From Streptomyces sp. TG1A-60 (GTDB taxonomy: Bacteria; Actinomycetota; Actinomycetes; Streptomycetales; Streptomycetaceae), in NCBI RefSeq assembly GCF_037201975.1, contig NZ_CP147520.1, positions 2,232,001 to 2,296,000 of the forward strand: a stretch of 64,000 bases of DNA, read 5' to 3'. Positions 16,821 to 25,481 of the stretch are shown here, piece after piece. The notes under the pieces are model-generated. The model was not told the origin of the DNA, searched no databases, and saw only the letters and a list, made by a program, of their open reading frames with translations. Position 1 is the stretch's first letter. Each line of letters starts with the position of its first letter. The position numbers and the translations under genes were made by a program.

Positions 16821-18155
16821 ATGAGCGCACTTCCCCAGGAGCGCCGCGTAGTCACCGCCATCCCCGGACCGAAGTCCCAGGAGTTGCAGGCGCGTCGTAG
16901 TGCCGCGGTCGCGACGGGGGTGGGGTCGGTGTTGCCGGTGTTCACCGCGCGCGCGGGCGGCGGCATCATCGAGGACGTCGACGGCAACCGGCTCATCGAC
17001 TTCGGCTCGGGCATCGCCGTGACGAGCGTCGGCGCGAGCGCCGAGGCCGTCGTCCGCCGGGCCACCGCGCAGCTGCGGGACTTCACGCACACCTGTTTCA
17101 TGGTCACGCCGTACGAGGGGTACGTGGCGGTCGCCGAGGCCCTCGCCGAGCTGACCCCTGGCGACCACGCCAAGAAGTCCGCGCTGTTCAACAGCGGCGC
17201 CGAGGCCGTCGAGAACGCCGTGAAGATCGCCCGCTCGCACACCGGGCGGCAGGCCGTGGTCGTGTTCGACCACGGCTACCACGGGCGCACCAACCTCACG
17301 ATGGCGCTGACCGCGAAGAACATGCCGTACAAGCACGGCTTCGGCCCGTTCGCGCCCGAGGTGTACCGCGTCCCGGTGGCCTACGGCTACCGCTGGCCGA
17401 CCGGTCCCGAGAACGCCGGCCCCGAAGCCGCCGCGCAGGCGATCGACCAGATCACCAAGCAGGTCGGCGCGGAGAACGTGGCCGCCGTCATCATCGAGCC
17501 GGTGCTCGGCGAGGGCGGCTTCATCGAGCCGGCCAAGGGCTTCCTGCCCGCGATCAGGAAGTTCGCCTCCGACCACGGCATCGTCTTCGTCGCCGACGAG
17601 ATCCAGTCCGGTTTCTGCCGTACCGGGCAGTGGTTCGCGTGCGAGGACGAGGACATCGTCCCGGACCTGATCACCACCGCCAAGGGCATCGCCGGCGGTC
17701 TCCCGCTCGCCGCCGTGACGGGCCGCGCGGAGATCATGGACGCGGCGCACGCGGGCGGCCTGGGCGGCACCTACGGCGGCAACCCCGTCGCCTGCGCGGG
17801 CGCCCTCGGCTCGATCGAGATGATGAAGGAGCTGGATCTCAACGCCCGCGCCCAGTCAATCGAGGCGACGATGAAGGCCCGGCTGGCCACCATGGCCGAG
17901 AAGTTCGACGTCATCGGCGACATCCGGGGCCGCGGCGCCATGATCGCCGTCGAACTGGTCAAGGACCGCACGACGAAGGAGCCGCACCCGGAGGCGACCG
18001 CCGCGCTGGCGAAGGCCTGCCACCAGGAGGGCCTGCTGGTCCTGACCTGTGGCACCTACGGCAACGTGCTCCGCTTCCTGCCCCCGCTCGTCATCGGTGA
18101 GGACCTGCTGAACGAGGGCCTGGACATCATCGAGCAGGCGTTCAGCCGCGTCTGA
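16821..18155 (+). CDS. gabT: 4-aminobutyrate aminotransferase
   Basis: PLP-dependent class III aminotransferase, 444 aa. It transfers the amino group of GABA to 2-oxoglutarate, giving succinate semialdehyde and glutamate. Landmarks are FNSGAEAVENAVKIAR, the cofactor Asp in VFVADEIQSGF (D259) and the Schiff-base Lys in TTAKGIAGG (K288). The ATG at 16821 follows AGGAG, and the N-terminus MSALPQERRVVTAIPGPKS is typical of actinobacterial GabT. It forms the GABA end of polyamine breakdown together with the aldehyde dehydrogenases and pot-like operon in this window. Confidence 0.93.
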   Translation: MSALPQERRVVTAIPGPKSQELQARRSAAVATGVGSVLPVFTARAGGGIIEDVDGNRLIDFGSGIAVTSVGASAEAVVRRATAQLRDFTHTCFMVTPYEGYVAVAEALAELTPGDHAKKSALFNSGAEAVENAVKIARSHTGRQAVVVFDHGYHGRTNLTMALTAKNMPYKHGFGPFAPEVYRVPVAYGYRWPTGPENAGPEAAAQAIDQITKQVGAENVAAVIIEPVLGEGGFIEPAKGFLPAIRKFASDHGIVFVADEIQSGFCRTGQWFACEDEDIVPDLITTAKGIAGGLPLAAVTGRAEIMDAAHAGGLGGTYGGNPVACAGALGSIEMMKELDLNARAQSIEATMKARLATMAEKFDVIGDIRGRGAMIAVELVKDRTTKEPHPEATAALAKACHQEGLLVLTCGTYGNVLRFLPPLVIGEDLLNEGLDIIEQAFSRV

Positions 18156-18351
18156 TCCCGGCATGAGCCCCTTTTCCGGCGCCGACGCGGATGCGGAACC
18201 CCCCATCCGTCTCCGACGATCCCGCGCCTCCCGGAACCGGAATCCGGCCTCGGGTCCCGGGCCCTGTGGACGAGCGTCGGACGGCGTGAAGAAGGTGTGC
18301 AAGGTGCATGTCGGGGCGCGGTTCCGCCTGTCGTCACCGCGTTCCCTGCCG

Positions 18352-18357
18352 TAGGTT
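18352..18357 (+). promoter_or_regulatory. Candidate -10 box for a leaderless PAP2 transcript
   Basis: TAGGTT fits the TAnnnT -10 pattern and ends 9 nt before the ATG at 18367. No Shine-Dalgarno sequence precedes that ATG. Transcription would begin at or next to the start codon. No good -35 is seen. Confidence 0.3.
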
Positions 18358-18366
18358 TTCACGTAG

Positions 18367-19206
18367 ATGAGAGATACACCCCGCCCACAGGGGACTGTGG
18401 ACGGCACCGGGTCGGGGCCTCCCCAGCTTCGTCCTGGGCGTGCCCTCGCGCACACACCCGGAGCTTCCGGCTCCGGATCTTCTCACCGATCGGACGGCCG
18501 CCCGCCCCAAACCCCCCGGGGCGTGCGGCACACCGATCCGGTCGGCCGCCCTCGAACCACCCCCCCTGTTCGAGGGCGGCCGACCGTCTTCTCCGGCCGT
18601 CGCGCCGCGCTCCTCCTTCTCGGCCTCCCGGCCCTCCTCTTCGCGCTGGTCACCTGGCAGGTCGTCGCGCACGGCCCGCTGGCCCGCGCGGACGAACGCC
18701 TCAGCGACTCCCTCGTCCACCGGGGCGCCCCCACCCAGTTCCTCGCCGACCTCGGCAACCTCACGGTCGCCGTCCCGGTCCTCGCCCTCGTCGTCCTGTA
18801 CGTGGCGTGGCGTACGCGTGCCACCGGTCGGGACCACTGGTGGCGGCCCTCCGCCGCCGCGACGCTCCTCATGGCCGCCGTACCGCTCTGGGTGATCCCG
18901 CTGAAGGAGCTCATCGCCCGGTCGGGCCCGCCGGTCATGGGTCCGGGCACGGGTTTCTACCCGTCCGGTCACACGGCGACCGCCTCCATCGCGTACGGCG
19001 GTGCCGTCCTGCTTCTGCTGCCCTGGCTGCGCGGCGCCCCCGCACGCCGCGCGATCGTCGTCGTCGCGGTCGTCCTGAACATCGGGGTCGGCTTCGGCCT
19101 GGTGCGTCAGGGCTACCACTGGCCGCTGGACGTGGTGGCGAGCTGGTGCGTGTGCGCGGTGCTGCTCTTCTCACCGTGGGGGTGGTCCCGTCGCTCCACG
19201 GGGTGA
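18367..19206 (+). CDS. PAP2-family membrane phosphatase
   Basis: Integral membrane phosphatase of up to 279 aa, acting on lipid phosphates such as phosphatidic acid or undecaprenyl pyrophosphate. The three PAP2 motifs are recognisable: K-x4-R in KELIARSGPP, PSGH in YPSGHTATA and R-x3-H-x3-D in RQGYHWPLD. Five or so hydrophobic segments follow a long, low-complexity N-terminus of about 75 aa, so the true start could be downstream. There is no Shine-Dalgarno at the ATG used. It stands alone between gabT and a transposase relic. Confidence 0.8.
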   Translation: MRDTPRPQGTVDGTGSGPPQLRPGRALAHTPGASGSGSSHRSDGRPPQTPRGVRHTDPVGRPRTTPPVRGRPTVFSGRRAALLLLGLPALLFALVTWQVVAHGPLARADERLSDSLVHRGAPTQFLADLGNLTVAVPVLALVVLYVAWRTRATGRDHWWRPSAAATLLMAAVPLWVIPLKELIARSGPPVMGPGTGFYPSGHTATASIAYGGAVLLLLPWLRGAPARRAIVVVAVVLNIGVGFGLVRQGYHWPLDVVASWCVCAVLLFSPWGWSRRSTG

Positions 19207-19261
19207 GGTCCGCGAGCGCGGCGCGGTCGGGGGACGGCCGCCGTCACGACGTGTGGCGGTC

Positions 19262-19440
19262 AGCCCTCGGCCGGCGCTGTGGGTGATCCCGGCCGTGGCC
19301 GTGGACAGCGGGTCACGCCAGTCGCGGGAGCGGTGGCAGGAGCCGTTGTGGTCAGTACCCGTTCCACGGTGATCCCGGCCTGGGCGAAGAACGACTGGGC
19401 GCGGATCCAGACGCCCTCACGCCCGGCCGACCGCCCGCCA
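19262..19440 (-). pseudogene. IS481-type transposase relic
   Basis: The minus strand encodes AQSFFAQAGITVERVLT and, after one missing base near 19349/19350, NGSCHRSRDWRD. Together these match the second Asp region (ITVERVLTDNGSCYRS) of the DDE integrase core of IS481-family transposases. The remains run from about 19440 down to about 19262. No start, no first or last catalytic residue and no terminal inverted repeats are seen. It lies between the PAP2 and PuuB-like genes and is a dead fragment. Confidence 0.7.
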
Positions 19441-19454
19441 CCGGCTGCCCCGCG

Positions 19455-20873
19455 TCAGCTGTCGAAGCCCAGCCCCAGCCGGTCCATGGTCTTCAGCCAC
19501 AGGTTGCGGCGGCCGGCGTGGGAGTCGGCTCGGGCCAGGGACCACTTGGTGAGGGCGATGCCGGTCCAGGCGAACGGCTCCGGCGGGAACGGCAGCGGCT
19601 TCTTGCGGACCATCTCCAGCTCGGTGCGTTCCGTACGCTCCCCCGCCAGCAGGTCGAGCATGACCTCCGCGCCGAACCGGGTGGCGCCCACCCCCAGCCC
19701 CGTGTAGCCGGCCGCGTACGCGACCCTGCCCTGGTGGGCAGTGCCGAAGAACGCCGAGAAGCGGGAGCAGGTGTCGATGGCGCCGCCCCAGGCGTGGGTG
19801 AAGCGGACGCCCTCCAACTGCGGGAAACAGGTGAAGAAGTGCCCGGCGAGCTTGGTGTAGGTCTCCGGCCGGTCGTCGTACTCGGCGCGCACCCGGCCGC
19901 CGTACTGGTACACCGCGTCGTAGCCGCCCCAGAGGATCCGGTTGTCGGCGCTGAGCCGGAAGTAGTGGAACTGGTTGGCCGAGTCCCCGAGCCCCTGCCG
20001 GTTCCTCCAGCCGACCGATGCCAGCCGGTCGGCGGTCAGCGGCTCGGTCATCAGCGCGTAGTCGTAGACGGGGACGGTGTACGCGCGGACGCGTCTGACC
20101 AGGCTGGGGAAGACGTTCGTGCCGAGCGCCACCTGCCGGGTACGGACCTGGCCGTAGGGTGTCCGGACGGCCATGCCGGCGCCGTACGCCTTCAGGGTCA
20201 GCGCGGGGGTGTGCTCGTAGACGCGGACGCCGAGGTCCCGGCAGGCCCGCTTCAGGTTCCAGGCGAGTTTGGCGGGGTGCAGCAGGGCGACACCCCGGCG
20301 GTCGTGGAGGCCCGCCTCGAAGGTGGGTGAGGCGACCTGGTCGCGGACGGCGTCGGCGTCGAGGAACTCGATGCCGACCGAGAGACCCTTGCGTTCGATC
20401 TCGTCGTACCAGTCGCGCACTTCCCAGGCCTGGTACGCCTCGGTGGCGACGTCGATCTCGCCGGTGCGTTCGAAGTCGCAGTCGAGGTCGTGCCGGGCGA
20501 CCGCCGCCTCGATCGCGTCGAGGTTGCGGGCGCCCAGCTCCTGGAGCTTGTGGATCTCGTCGGGCCAGCGGGCGAGACCGTTGGCCAGACCGTGGGTGAG
20601 CGAGGCGGCGCAGAAGCCGCCGTTGCGGCCGGAGGCGGCCCAGCCCACCTCACGGCCTTCCAGCAGCACGACGTCCCGTCGCGGGTCGCGCTCCTTGGCG
20701 ATCAGCGCGGTCCACAGTCCGCTGTAGCCGCCGCCGACGACCAGCAGGTCGCAGGTCTCGGCGCCGGTGAGCGCGGGTTCGGGGTGGGGCTTGCCGGGGT
20801 CGTCGAGCCAGTACGGGACCGGCCGTGCGTCGGAGAGAGACTTCGTCCAGCGGTTCATGGCGCTCGGGGCCAT
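19455..20873 (-). CDS. FAD-dependent oxidoreductase, PuuB/OrdL-like (gamma-glutamylputrescine oxidase type)
   Basis: DAO-family flavoenzyme of 472 aa. The FAD-binding Rossmann motif is CDLLVVGGGYSGLWTALIAKE near residues 41-61, followed by VGWAASGRNGGF, typical of PuuB/OrdL-like amine oxidases. The C-terminal substrate/FAD segment is GYTGLGVGATRFGAEV. It should oxidise an amine such as gamma-glutamylputrescine to an aldehyde in the cytoplasm. GGGAG lies 8 nt before the ATG at 20873. It is the last gene of the polyamine transport operon (39 bp after the potC-like stop), which supports a polyamine role. Confidence 0.85.
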   Translation of the reverse strand: MAPSAMNRWTKSLSDARPVPYWLDDPGKPHPEPALTGAETCDLLVVGGGYSGLWTALIAKERDPRRDVVLLEGREVGWAASGRNGGFCAASLTHGLANGLARWPDEIHKLQELGARNLDAIEAAVARHDLDCDFERTGEIDVATEAYQAWEVRDWYDEIERKGLSVGIEFLDADAVRDQVASPTFEAGLHDRRGVALLHPAKLAWNLKRACRDLGVRVYEHTPALTLKAYGAGMAVRTPYGQVRTRQVALGTNVFPSLVRRVRAYTVPVYDYALMTEPLTADRLASVGWRNRQGLGDSANQFHYFRLSADNRILWGGYDAVYQYGGRVRAEYDDRPETYTKLAGHFFTCFPQLEGVRFTHAWGGAIDTCSRFSAFFGTAHQGRVAYAAGYTGLGVGATRFGAEVMLDLLAGERTERTELEMVRKKPLPFPPEPFAWTGIALTKWSLARADSHAGRRNLWLKTMDRLGLGFDS

Positions 20874-20912
20874 GATGTCAACTCCCTACAGAATGAGTCC
20901 GGGTCATCGGCG

Positions 20913-21713
20913 TTACGCCTTCTGCCGCTTTCTGCGGTTTCCGATGACCATTCCGGCCACCACGAACAGTACGGCGACCAGGAACATGGCCGTACCGATG
21001 ACATTGATCTGGACGGGCGTGCCGCGCTGCGCCGAACCCCAGACGAACATGGGGAAGGTGACGGTCGAGCCCGCGTTGAAATTGGTGATGATGAAATCGT
21101 CGAAGGAGAGCGCGAAGGCGAGCAGCGCCCCCGCCGCGATGCCGGGGGCGGCGATGGGCAGGGTGACCCGGACGAACGTCTGGACGGGACCGGCGTACAG
21201 ATCGCGCGCGGCCTCCTCCAGCCTCGGGTCCATCGACATCACCCGTGCCTTGACGGCTACGACGACGAAGCTGAGGCAGAACATGATATGGGCGTTCAGA
21301 ATCGTCCAGAATCCCAACCGCGCACCCAGATTGAGAAACAGGGTGAGCAGTGAGGCGGCCATCACGACCTCGGGCATCGCCATCGGCAGGAAGATCAGCG
21401 AGTTCACCGCGCCCCGCGCGCGGAAGCGGTACCGCACCAGCGCGAACGCGATCAGCGTGCCGAGGACGGTCGCGCCCAGCGTCGACCAGGCGGCCAGCTG
21501 AAGGCTCAGGGAGAGCGAGCCGCACAGGTCGGCGACGCCGCACGGGTCGCTCCAGGCGGCCGTGGAGAATTCCTGCCACTCGTAGTTGAAGCGGCCCTTC
21601 GGCTGGTTGAAGGAGAAGACCGTGACGACGACATTCGGCAGAAGCAGATAACCGAGCGTCAGAAGTCCCGCGATGACGACGAGACGGCGCTTGAGCCAGG
21701 TGACGAAGGCCAT
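20913..21713 (-). CDS. potC: Polyamine ABC transporter permease (PotC-like)
   Basis: Membrane permease of 266 aa with about six hydrophobic segments. VVVTVFSFNQPKGRFNYEW near the N-terminus and the loop LEEAARDLYAGPVQTFVRVTLP (the EAA contact with the ATPase) are typical of PotC. ALSFDDFIITNFNAGS is the family's C-terminal signature. The ATG at 21713 abuts the TAA of the potB-like gene with no gap, so the pair is translated together. The symbol is assigned by similarity and operon position. Confidence 0.88.
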   Translation of the reverse strand: MAFVTWLKRRLVVIAGLLTLGYLLLPNVVVTVFSFNQPKGRFNYEWQEFSTAAWSDPCGVADLCGSLSLSLQLAAWSTLGATVLGTLIAFALVRYRFRARGAVNSLIFLPMAMPEVVMAASLLTLFLNLGARLGFWTILNAHIMFCLSFVVVAVKARVMSMDPRLEEAARDLYAGPVQTFVRVTLPIAAPGIAAGALLAFALSFDDFIITNFNAGSTVTFPMFVWGSAQRGTPVQINVIGTAMFLVAVLFVVAGMVIGNRRKRQKA

Positions 21714-22646
21714 TTAAACCAGATCCTCCGTCCCGGACTTTCGGATGTAGAGCGTGACCATGAGGAGGATCGCGGCCATGAGAATGAAAGAAAGGGCCGC
21801 CGCCGTCGGATAGTCGAGAATCCTCAGGAACTGGCTCTGGATGACGTTGCCGATCATCTGGGTGTTGGTGGAGCCGAGGAGTTCGGCGTTCACGTAGTCG
21901 CCGCTCGCCGGGATGAAGGTCAGCAGTGTGCCGGAGACGACGCCCGGGGTGGAGAGCGGCAAGGTGACCTTGCGGAAGGTCGTGAAGGGCTTGGCGTAGA
22001 GGTCGCCGGCCGCCTCGTGCAGCCGCCCGTCGACGCGCTCCAGCGAGGTGTACAGCGGCAGGATCATGAACGGCAGGAAGTTGTACGTGAGGCCGCAGAC
22101 CACCGCGAGCGGGGTGGCCAGCACACGGTCCCCGGCCGTGAGGCCGAGCCAACTGGTGACGTCCAGGACGTGCAGCGAGTCGAGGACGCCGACGACCGGG
22201 CCGCCGTCGGACAGGATCGTCTTCCAGGCGAGGGTGCGGATCAGGAAGCTGGTGAAGAAGGGGGCGATCACCAGGATCAGGATCAGGTGGCGCCAGCGGC
22301 CCGCGCGGAAGGCGATCAGGTACGCCAGCGGATAGCCGAGCAGCAGGCACAGGAGGGTCGCCGTCCCCGCGTAGAGCACCGAGCGCAGGAACTGCGGGTA
22401 GTACTCACTCAGCGCGTCCCAGTAGGTCGCGACGTGCCAGGTGACCTGGTAGCCCTCCTCCAGCGAACCCGTCTGCACGGACGTGGAGGCCTGGTAGACC
22501 ATCGGCATCGCGAAGAACACCAGCAGCCAGACGAGGCCGGGCGCGAGCAGCAGATACGGCGTCCAGCGGCCTCTCCCACGGGGCGGCTTCGCCGTCGGCA
22601 CCCGGGCGAGCGGCGGTGGCGCCTCGGCTTCGGTGAGGGTCGACAT
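21714..22646 (-). CDS. potB: Polyamine ABC transporter permease (PotB-like)
   Basis: Permease of 310 aa with about six hydrophobic segments after a 30-residue cytoplasmic tail. Features are LLLAPGLVWLLVFFAMPMVY, IAPFFTSFLIRTLAWKTIL and the EAA loop LHEAAGDLYAKPFTTFRKVTLP, all usual for PotB/PotH. The ATG at 22646 shares its A with the TGA of the ATPase gene (TGATG). It pairs with the downstream PotC-like protein. Confidence 0.9.
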   Translation of the reverse strand: MSTLTEAEAPPPLARVPTAKPPRGRGRWTPYLLLAPGLVWLLVFFAMPMVYQASTSVQTGSLEEGYQVTWHVATYWDALSEYYPQFLRSVLYAGTATLLCLLLGYPLAYLIAFRAGRWRHLILILVIAPFFTSFLIRTLAWKTILSDGGPVVGVLDSLHVLDVTSWLGLTAGDRVLATPLAVVCGLTYNFLPFMILPLYTSLERVDGRLHEAAGDLYAKPFTTFRKVTLPLSTPGVVSGTLLTFIPASGDYVNAELLGSTNTQMIGNVIQSQFLRILDYPTAAALSFILMAAILLMVTLYIRKSGTEDLV

Positions 22647-23812
22647 CAGACGGCCGCCCCTTCGTCACCCGCGGAGGCCGCCGTCCCAGCCAGCGGGGAC
22701 CGGGCGGCGTCGAGGCCGAACGTGTGCGCGGGACTCCAGTGCAGGACGACGTCGGCGCCCGGGACGAGCCGGGCGTCGCGGTCGATGTTCTGCGCGTACA
22801 CCTCGAACTCGGGGCAGACGGAGCCGTCGATCACGTACTGCGTGGAGACGCCGGTGAAACTGGTGGCGGCGATCCTGCCGGTGACGCGGTTGCGGCCGGC
22901 CGGGATCTCCCCGGCGTCGTCCGCGTGCGTGAGGGTGATCTTCTCGGGGCGGACCCCGACGAGGACCTTGCCGCCGGTCCGGGGGGACGCGCCGCAGCGC
23001 GCCTCGGGGAGGACGAGCTTGCCGTCGCCCGCCTTGAGCACGATGTCGTCGCCGCTCCTGGAGTCGACCTCGGCCTCGATGAGGTTGGAGGTGCCGAGGA
23101 AGTCGGCGACGAAGGTGGTCCGCGGGTACTCGTACAGGTCGGCGGGTGAGCCGAGTTGTTCGACGCGACCGCCGTTCATCACGGCGACCGTGTCGGCCAT
23201 GGTCATGGCCTCCTCCTGGTCGTGCGTGACATGGATGAAGGTGATGCCGACCTCGGTCTGGATGCGCTTCAGCTCCAGTTGCATCCGACGGCGCAGCTTG
23301 AGGTCGAGGGCGCCGAGCGGCTCGTCGAGGAGGAGCACCTTGGGGTGGTTGATGAGCGCGCGGGCGACCGCGACCCGCTGCTGCTGGCCGCCCGACAGTT
23401 GGTGCGGCTTCTTGCGCGCCTGCTCCCCGAGCTGGACCAGCTCCAGCATCTCCCCGACCTGCTTCTTGACGCTCCTGATGCCGCGTCGGCGCAGGCCGAA
23501 GGCGACGTTCTCGAAGATGTCGAGGTGCGGGAAGAGGGCGTACGACTGGAAGACCGTGTTCACCGGCCGCTTGTACGGCGGCAGGTTCGTCACATCCTGG
23601 TCGCCGAGCGAGACCGTGCCGCAGGAAGGTTCCTCCAGGCCGGCGATCATGCGCAGGGTGGTGGTCTTGCCGCAGCCGGAGGCACCGAGGAGGGCGAAGA
23701 AGGAACCCTCCGGCACGGTCAGGTCGAGCGGATGGACGGCGGTGAAGGAGCCGTAGGTCCTGCCGATGCCGGAGAGGCGGACGTCACCGCCGCTGTGCTC
23801 TGTCGTCTTCAT
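22646..23812 (-). CDS. potA: Polyamine ABC transporter ATP-binding protein (PotA-like)
   Basis: ATPase of 388 aa that energises polyamine uptake. Walker A is GASGCGKT (residues 43-50), the signature is LSGGQQQRVAVARAL, Walker B is VLLLDEPLGALD, and the switch His is in FIHVTHDQEEAM. A C-terminal TOBE domain (about 270-370) includes VGVRPEKITL. ATG at 23812 is chosen, with GAGGA close upstream. A GTG at 23824 that overlaps the binding-protein stop as GTGA is equally plausible and would add four residues. Length is normal for PotA. Confidence 0.9.
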   Translation of the reverse strand: MKTTEHSGGDVRLSGIGRTYGSFTAVHPLDLTVPEGSFFALLGASGCGKTTTLRMIAGLEEPSCGTVSLGDQDVTNLPPYKRPVNTVFQSYALFPHLDIFENVAFGLRRRGIRSVKKQVGEMLELVQLGEQARKKPHQLSGGQQQRVAVARALINHPKVLLLDEPLGALDLKLRRRMQLELKRIQTEVGITFIHVTHDQEEAMTMADTVAVMNGGRVEQLGSPADLYEYPRTTFVADFLGTSNLIEAEVDSRSGDDIVLKAGDGKLVLPEARCGASPRTGGKVLVGVRPEKITLTHADDAGEIPAGRNRVTGRIAATSFTGVSTQYVIDGSVCPEFEVYAQNIDRDARLVPGADVVLHWSPAHTFGLDAARSPLAGTAASAGDEGAAV

Positions 23813-23820
23813 CGTCCTCG

Positions 23821-25269
23821 TCACGCCCCCGTCAGCTTCGCGAACTTTTCTTCGTACGCCGTCTCTTCCTTCTGGCTGAGGGAGCGGAAGGCGCGGGACT
23901 CGGCCGCCATGGCCGCGTCGGGAATGATCAGCGGGTTGTTCGCCGCGTCCTCGTCGATCCTGGCCAGCTCCGCCTTCACGCCGTCGACGGGACACACGTA
24001 GTTGATGTACGCGGCGAGTTCGGCGGCCGGCTTCGGCTCGTAGTAGTAGTCGATGAGCCGTTCGGCGTTGGTCTTGTGCCGGGCCCTGTTCGGGATCAGC
24101 AGGTTGTCCGTCGAGGTCATGTAGCCGCTGTCGGGGATGACGAAGTCGACGTCCGGGGTGTCGGCCTTGAGCTGGACGACGTCACCGGCCCAGGCGATAC
24201 AGGCGGCCAGGTCGCCCTTGCTGAGGTCCGAGGTGTAGTCGTTGCCCGTGAAGCGGCGTATCTGGCCCTTGTCGACGGCCTTCTGGAGACGGGCGATTGC
24301 GGCGTCGTAGTCGTCGTCGGTGAACCTCGCGGGGTCCTTGCCCATGTCCAGCAGGGTCATCCCGACGCTGTCGCGCATCTCGGAGAGGAAGCCGATGCGG
24401 CCCTTGAGCCCGGGGTTGTCGAGCATGTCGGAGACGGACCTGACCTCCTGGCCGTCGAGCGCCTTCTTGTTGTAGGCGATGACGGTCGAGATGCCCTGCC
24501 AGGGGTAGGAGTAGGCGCGGCCGGGGTCCCAGTCGGGATCACGGAACTGCTGGGAGAGGTTCGTGTAGGCGTGGGGCAGGTTCGACGCGTCCAGTTTCTG
24601 GACCCACCCGAAGCGGATCAGCCGGGCCGCGAGCCAGTCGGTGACGCATATCAGGTCGCGTCCGGTGTCCTGGCCGGCCGCGAGCTGTGGCTTGATCTTG
24701 CCGAAGAACTCGACGTTGTCGTTGATGTCCTCGGTGTACTTGACCTTGATACCGGTGCGCCGGGCGAACTGCTCCAGGCTGGGGTGGTGCTTGCCGCTGT
24801 CGTCGACGTCCATGTACTCGGTCCAGTTGGAGAAGGCGACTTCCTTCTCCTTGGCCGAGTGGTCCTCGGACGAGCCGCCCGAGGTGTTCCTCGCCGCGGG
24901 GATGCCGCAGGCGCTCAGCGCCCCGAGCCCGCCGGCGGCGAGCGCGCCGCCCGTTCCGGCGCGCAGCAGCGCACGGCGGCTGAGGGCGGCCCTGCCGCCC
25001 GTGAGGCCGCGCCGCACGGCGGTCGCCCGGGCCGGGGACAGGCGGTCGGGCTCGTACTGCTCCATGCGCGTGGCGGCCACGGCCGAGTCCACGTCGTCCG
25101 GCCCGGCCGGCTCGTGCCTGAGGACCTCGTCACCGGCCGCGGGAGCGACGCCCGTGTACGTACGACCCGAGGTGCCCTTCACCAGGCGGCCGGCGACGTA
25201 CTGCGCGCCGTCCGCGAGGCGTTCCGCTGCGGGGAATCGGTCCGGGGTGGCGGTGGCCGGGTTCTGCAT
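23821..25269 (-). CDS. potD: Polyamine-binding lipoprotein (PotD-like) fused to an aldehyde dehydrogenase N-terminus
   Basis: Chimeric reading frame of 482 aa. Residues 1-68 (start ATG 25269 after GGAGGAGAG) are the beginning of an aldehyde dehydrogenase. Residue 69 (ATG 25065) begins a normal PotD-type precursor, with Tat-like LSRRALLRAG and lipobox LSAC about 50 residues further on. The rest is a periplasmic-type binding protein (FSNWTEYMDVDD, YPWQGISTVIAYNKKAL). Native PotD would start at 25065 (414 aa), but no ribosome-binding site precedes that ATG. Translation from 25269 would bury the signal peptide at residues 97-121, where export is doubtful. An in-frame deletion that removed most of an upstream dehydrogenase gene is the likely origin. 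First gene of the transport operon. Confidence 0.85.
   Translation of the reverse strand: MQNPATATPDRFPAAERLADGAQYVAGRLVKGTSGRTYTGVAPAAGDEVLRHEPAGPDDVDSAVAATRMEQYEPDRLSPARATAVRRGLTGGRAALSRRALLRAGTGGALAAGGLGALSACGIPAARNTSGGSSEDHSAKEKEVAFSNWTEYMDVDDSGKHHPSLEQFARRTGIKVKYTEDINDNVEFFGKIKPQLAAGQDTGRDLICVTDWLAARLIRFGWVQKLDASNLPHAYTNLSQQFRDPDWDPGRAYSYPWQGISTVIAYNKKALDGQEVRSVSDMLDNPGLKGRIGFLSEMRDSVGMTLLDMGKDPARFTDDDYDAAIARLQKAVDKGQIRRFTGNDYTSDLSKGDLAACIAWAGDVVQLKADTPDVDFVIPDSGYMTSTDNLLIPNRARHKTNAERLIDYYYEPKPAAELAAYINYVCPVDGVKAELARIDEDAANNPLIIPDAAMAAESRAFRSLSQKEETAYEEKFAKLTGA
25066..25269 (-). pseudogene. Remnant 5' end of an aldehyde dehydrogenase gene
   Basis: These 68 codons read YVAGRLVKGTSGRTYTGVAP and DDVDSAVAATR. 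They align with YIDGEFRDAVDGRTTEVVNP and ADVDAAMAAAE at the same place in the dehydrogenase at 32697-34133. The gene's own strong ribosome-binding site is kept. Everything from about codon 69 on, including the catalytic domain, is missing, and the frame runs straight into potD. Confidence 0.8.
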
Positions 25270-25365
25270 GTCGCTCTCCTCCGCCGTCGCCCCCTCTGGC
25301 CCCGGGGACGGGTGGCGTAGCTCCAGCTCGATTTGAGTGCCGATACTGACAGAGGCAAGTGGCAT

Positions 25366-25409
25366 CAACAAGGGATTCCGTTGTTGCCTTTTGGTTACGC
25401 GACGGAATC
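25366..25409. promoter_or_regulatory. Interlocked inverted repeats, candidate operator
   Basis: CAACAA (25366-25371) pairs with TTGTTG (25381-25386), and GATTCCGT (25374-25381) pairs with ACGGAATC (25402-25409). These AT-richer arms lie in the 212-bp divergent region between the pot-like operon and the NADAR gene, where a regulator of polyamine uptake could bind. Confidence 0.45.
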
Positions 25410-25481
25410 TGTCGAGGAGCTGGCCAGCCGGAGGGGAAAACAGAGGACGGATCGTCAGCGGTGGCTGCCAGACTCTTCGCC

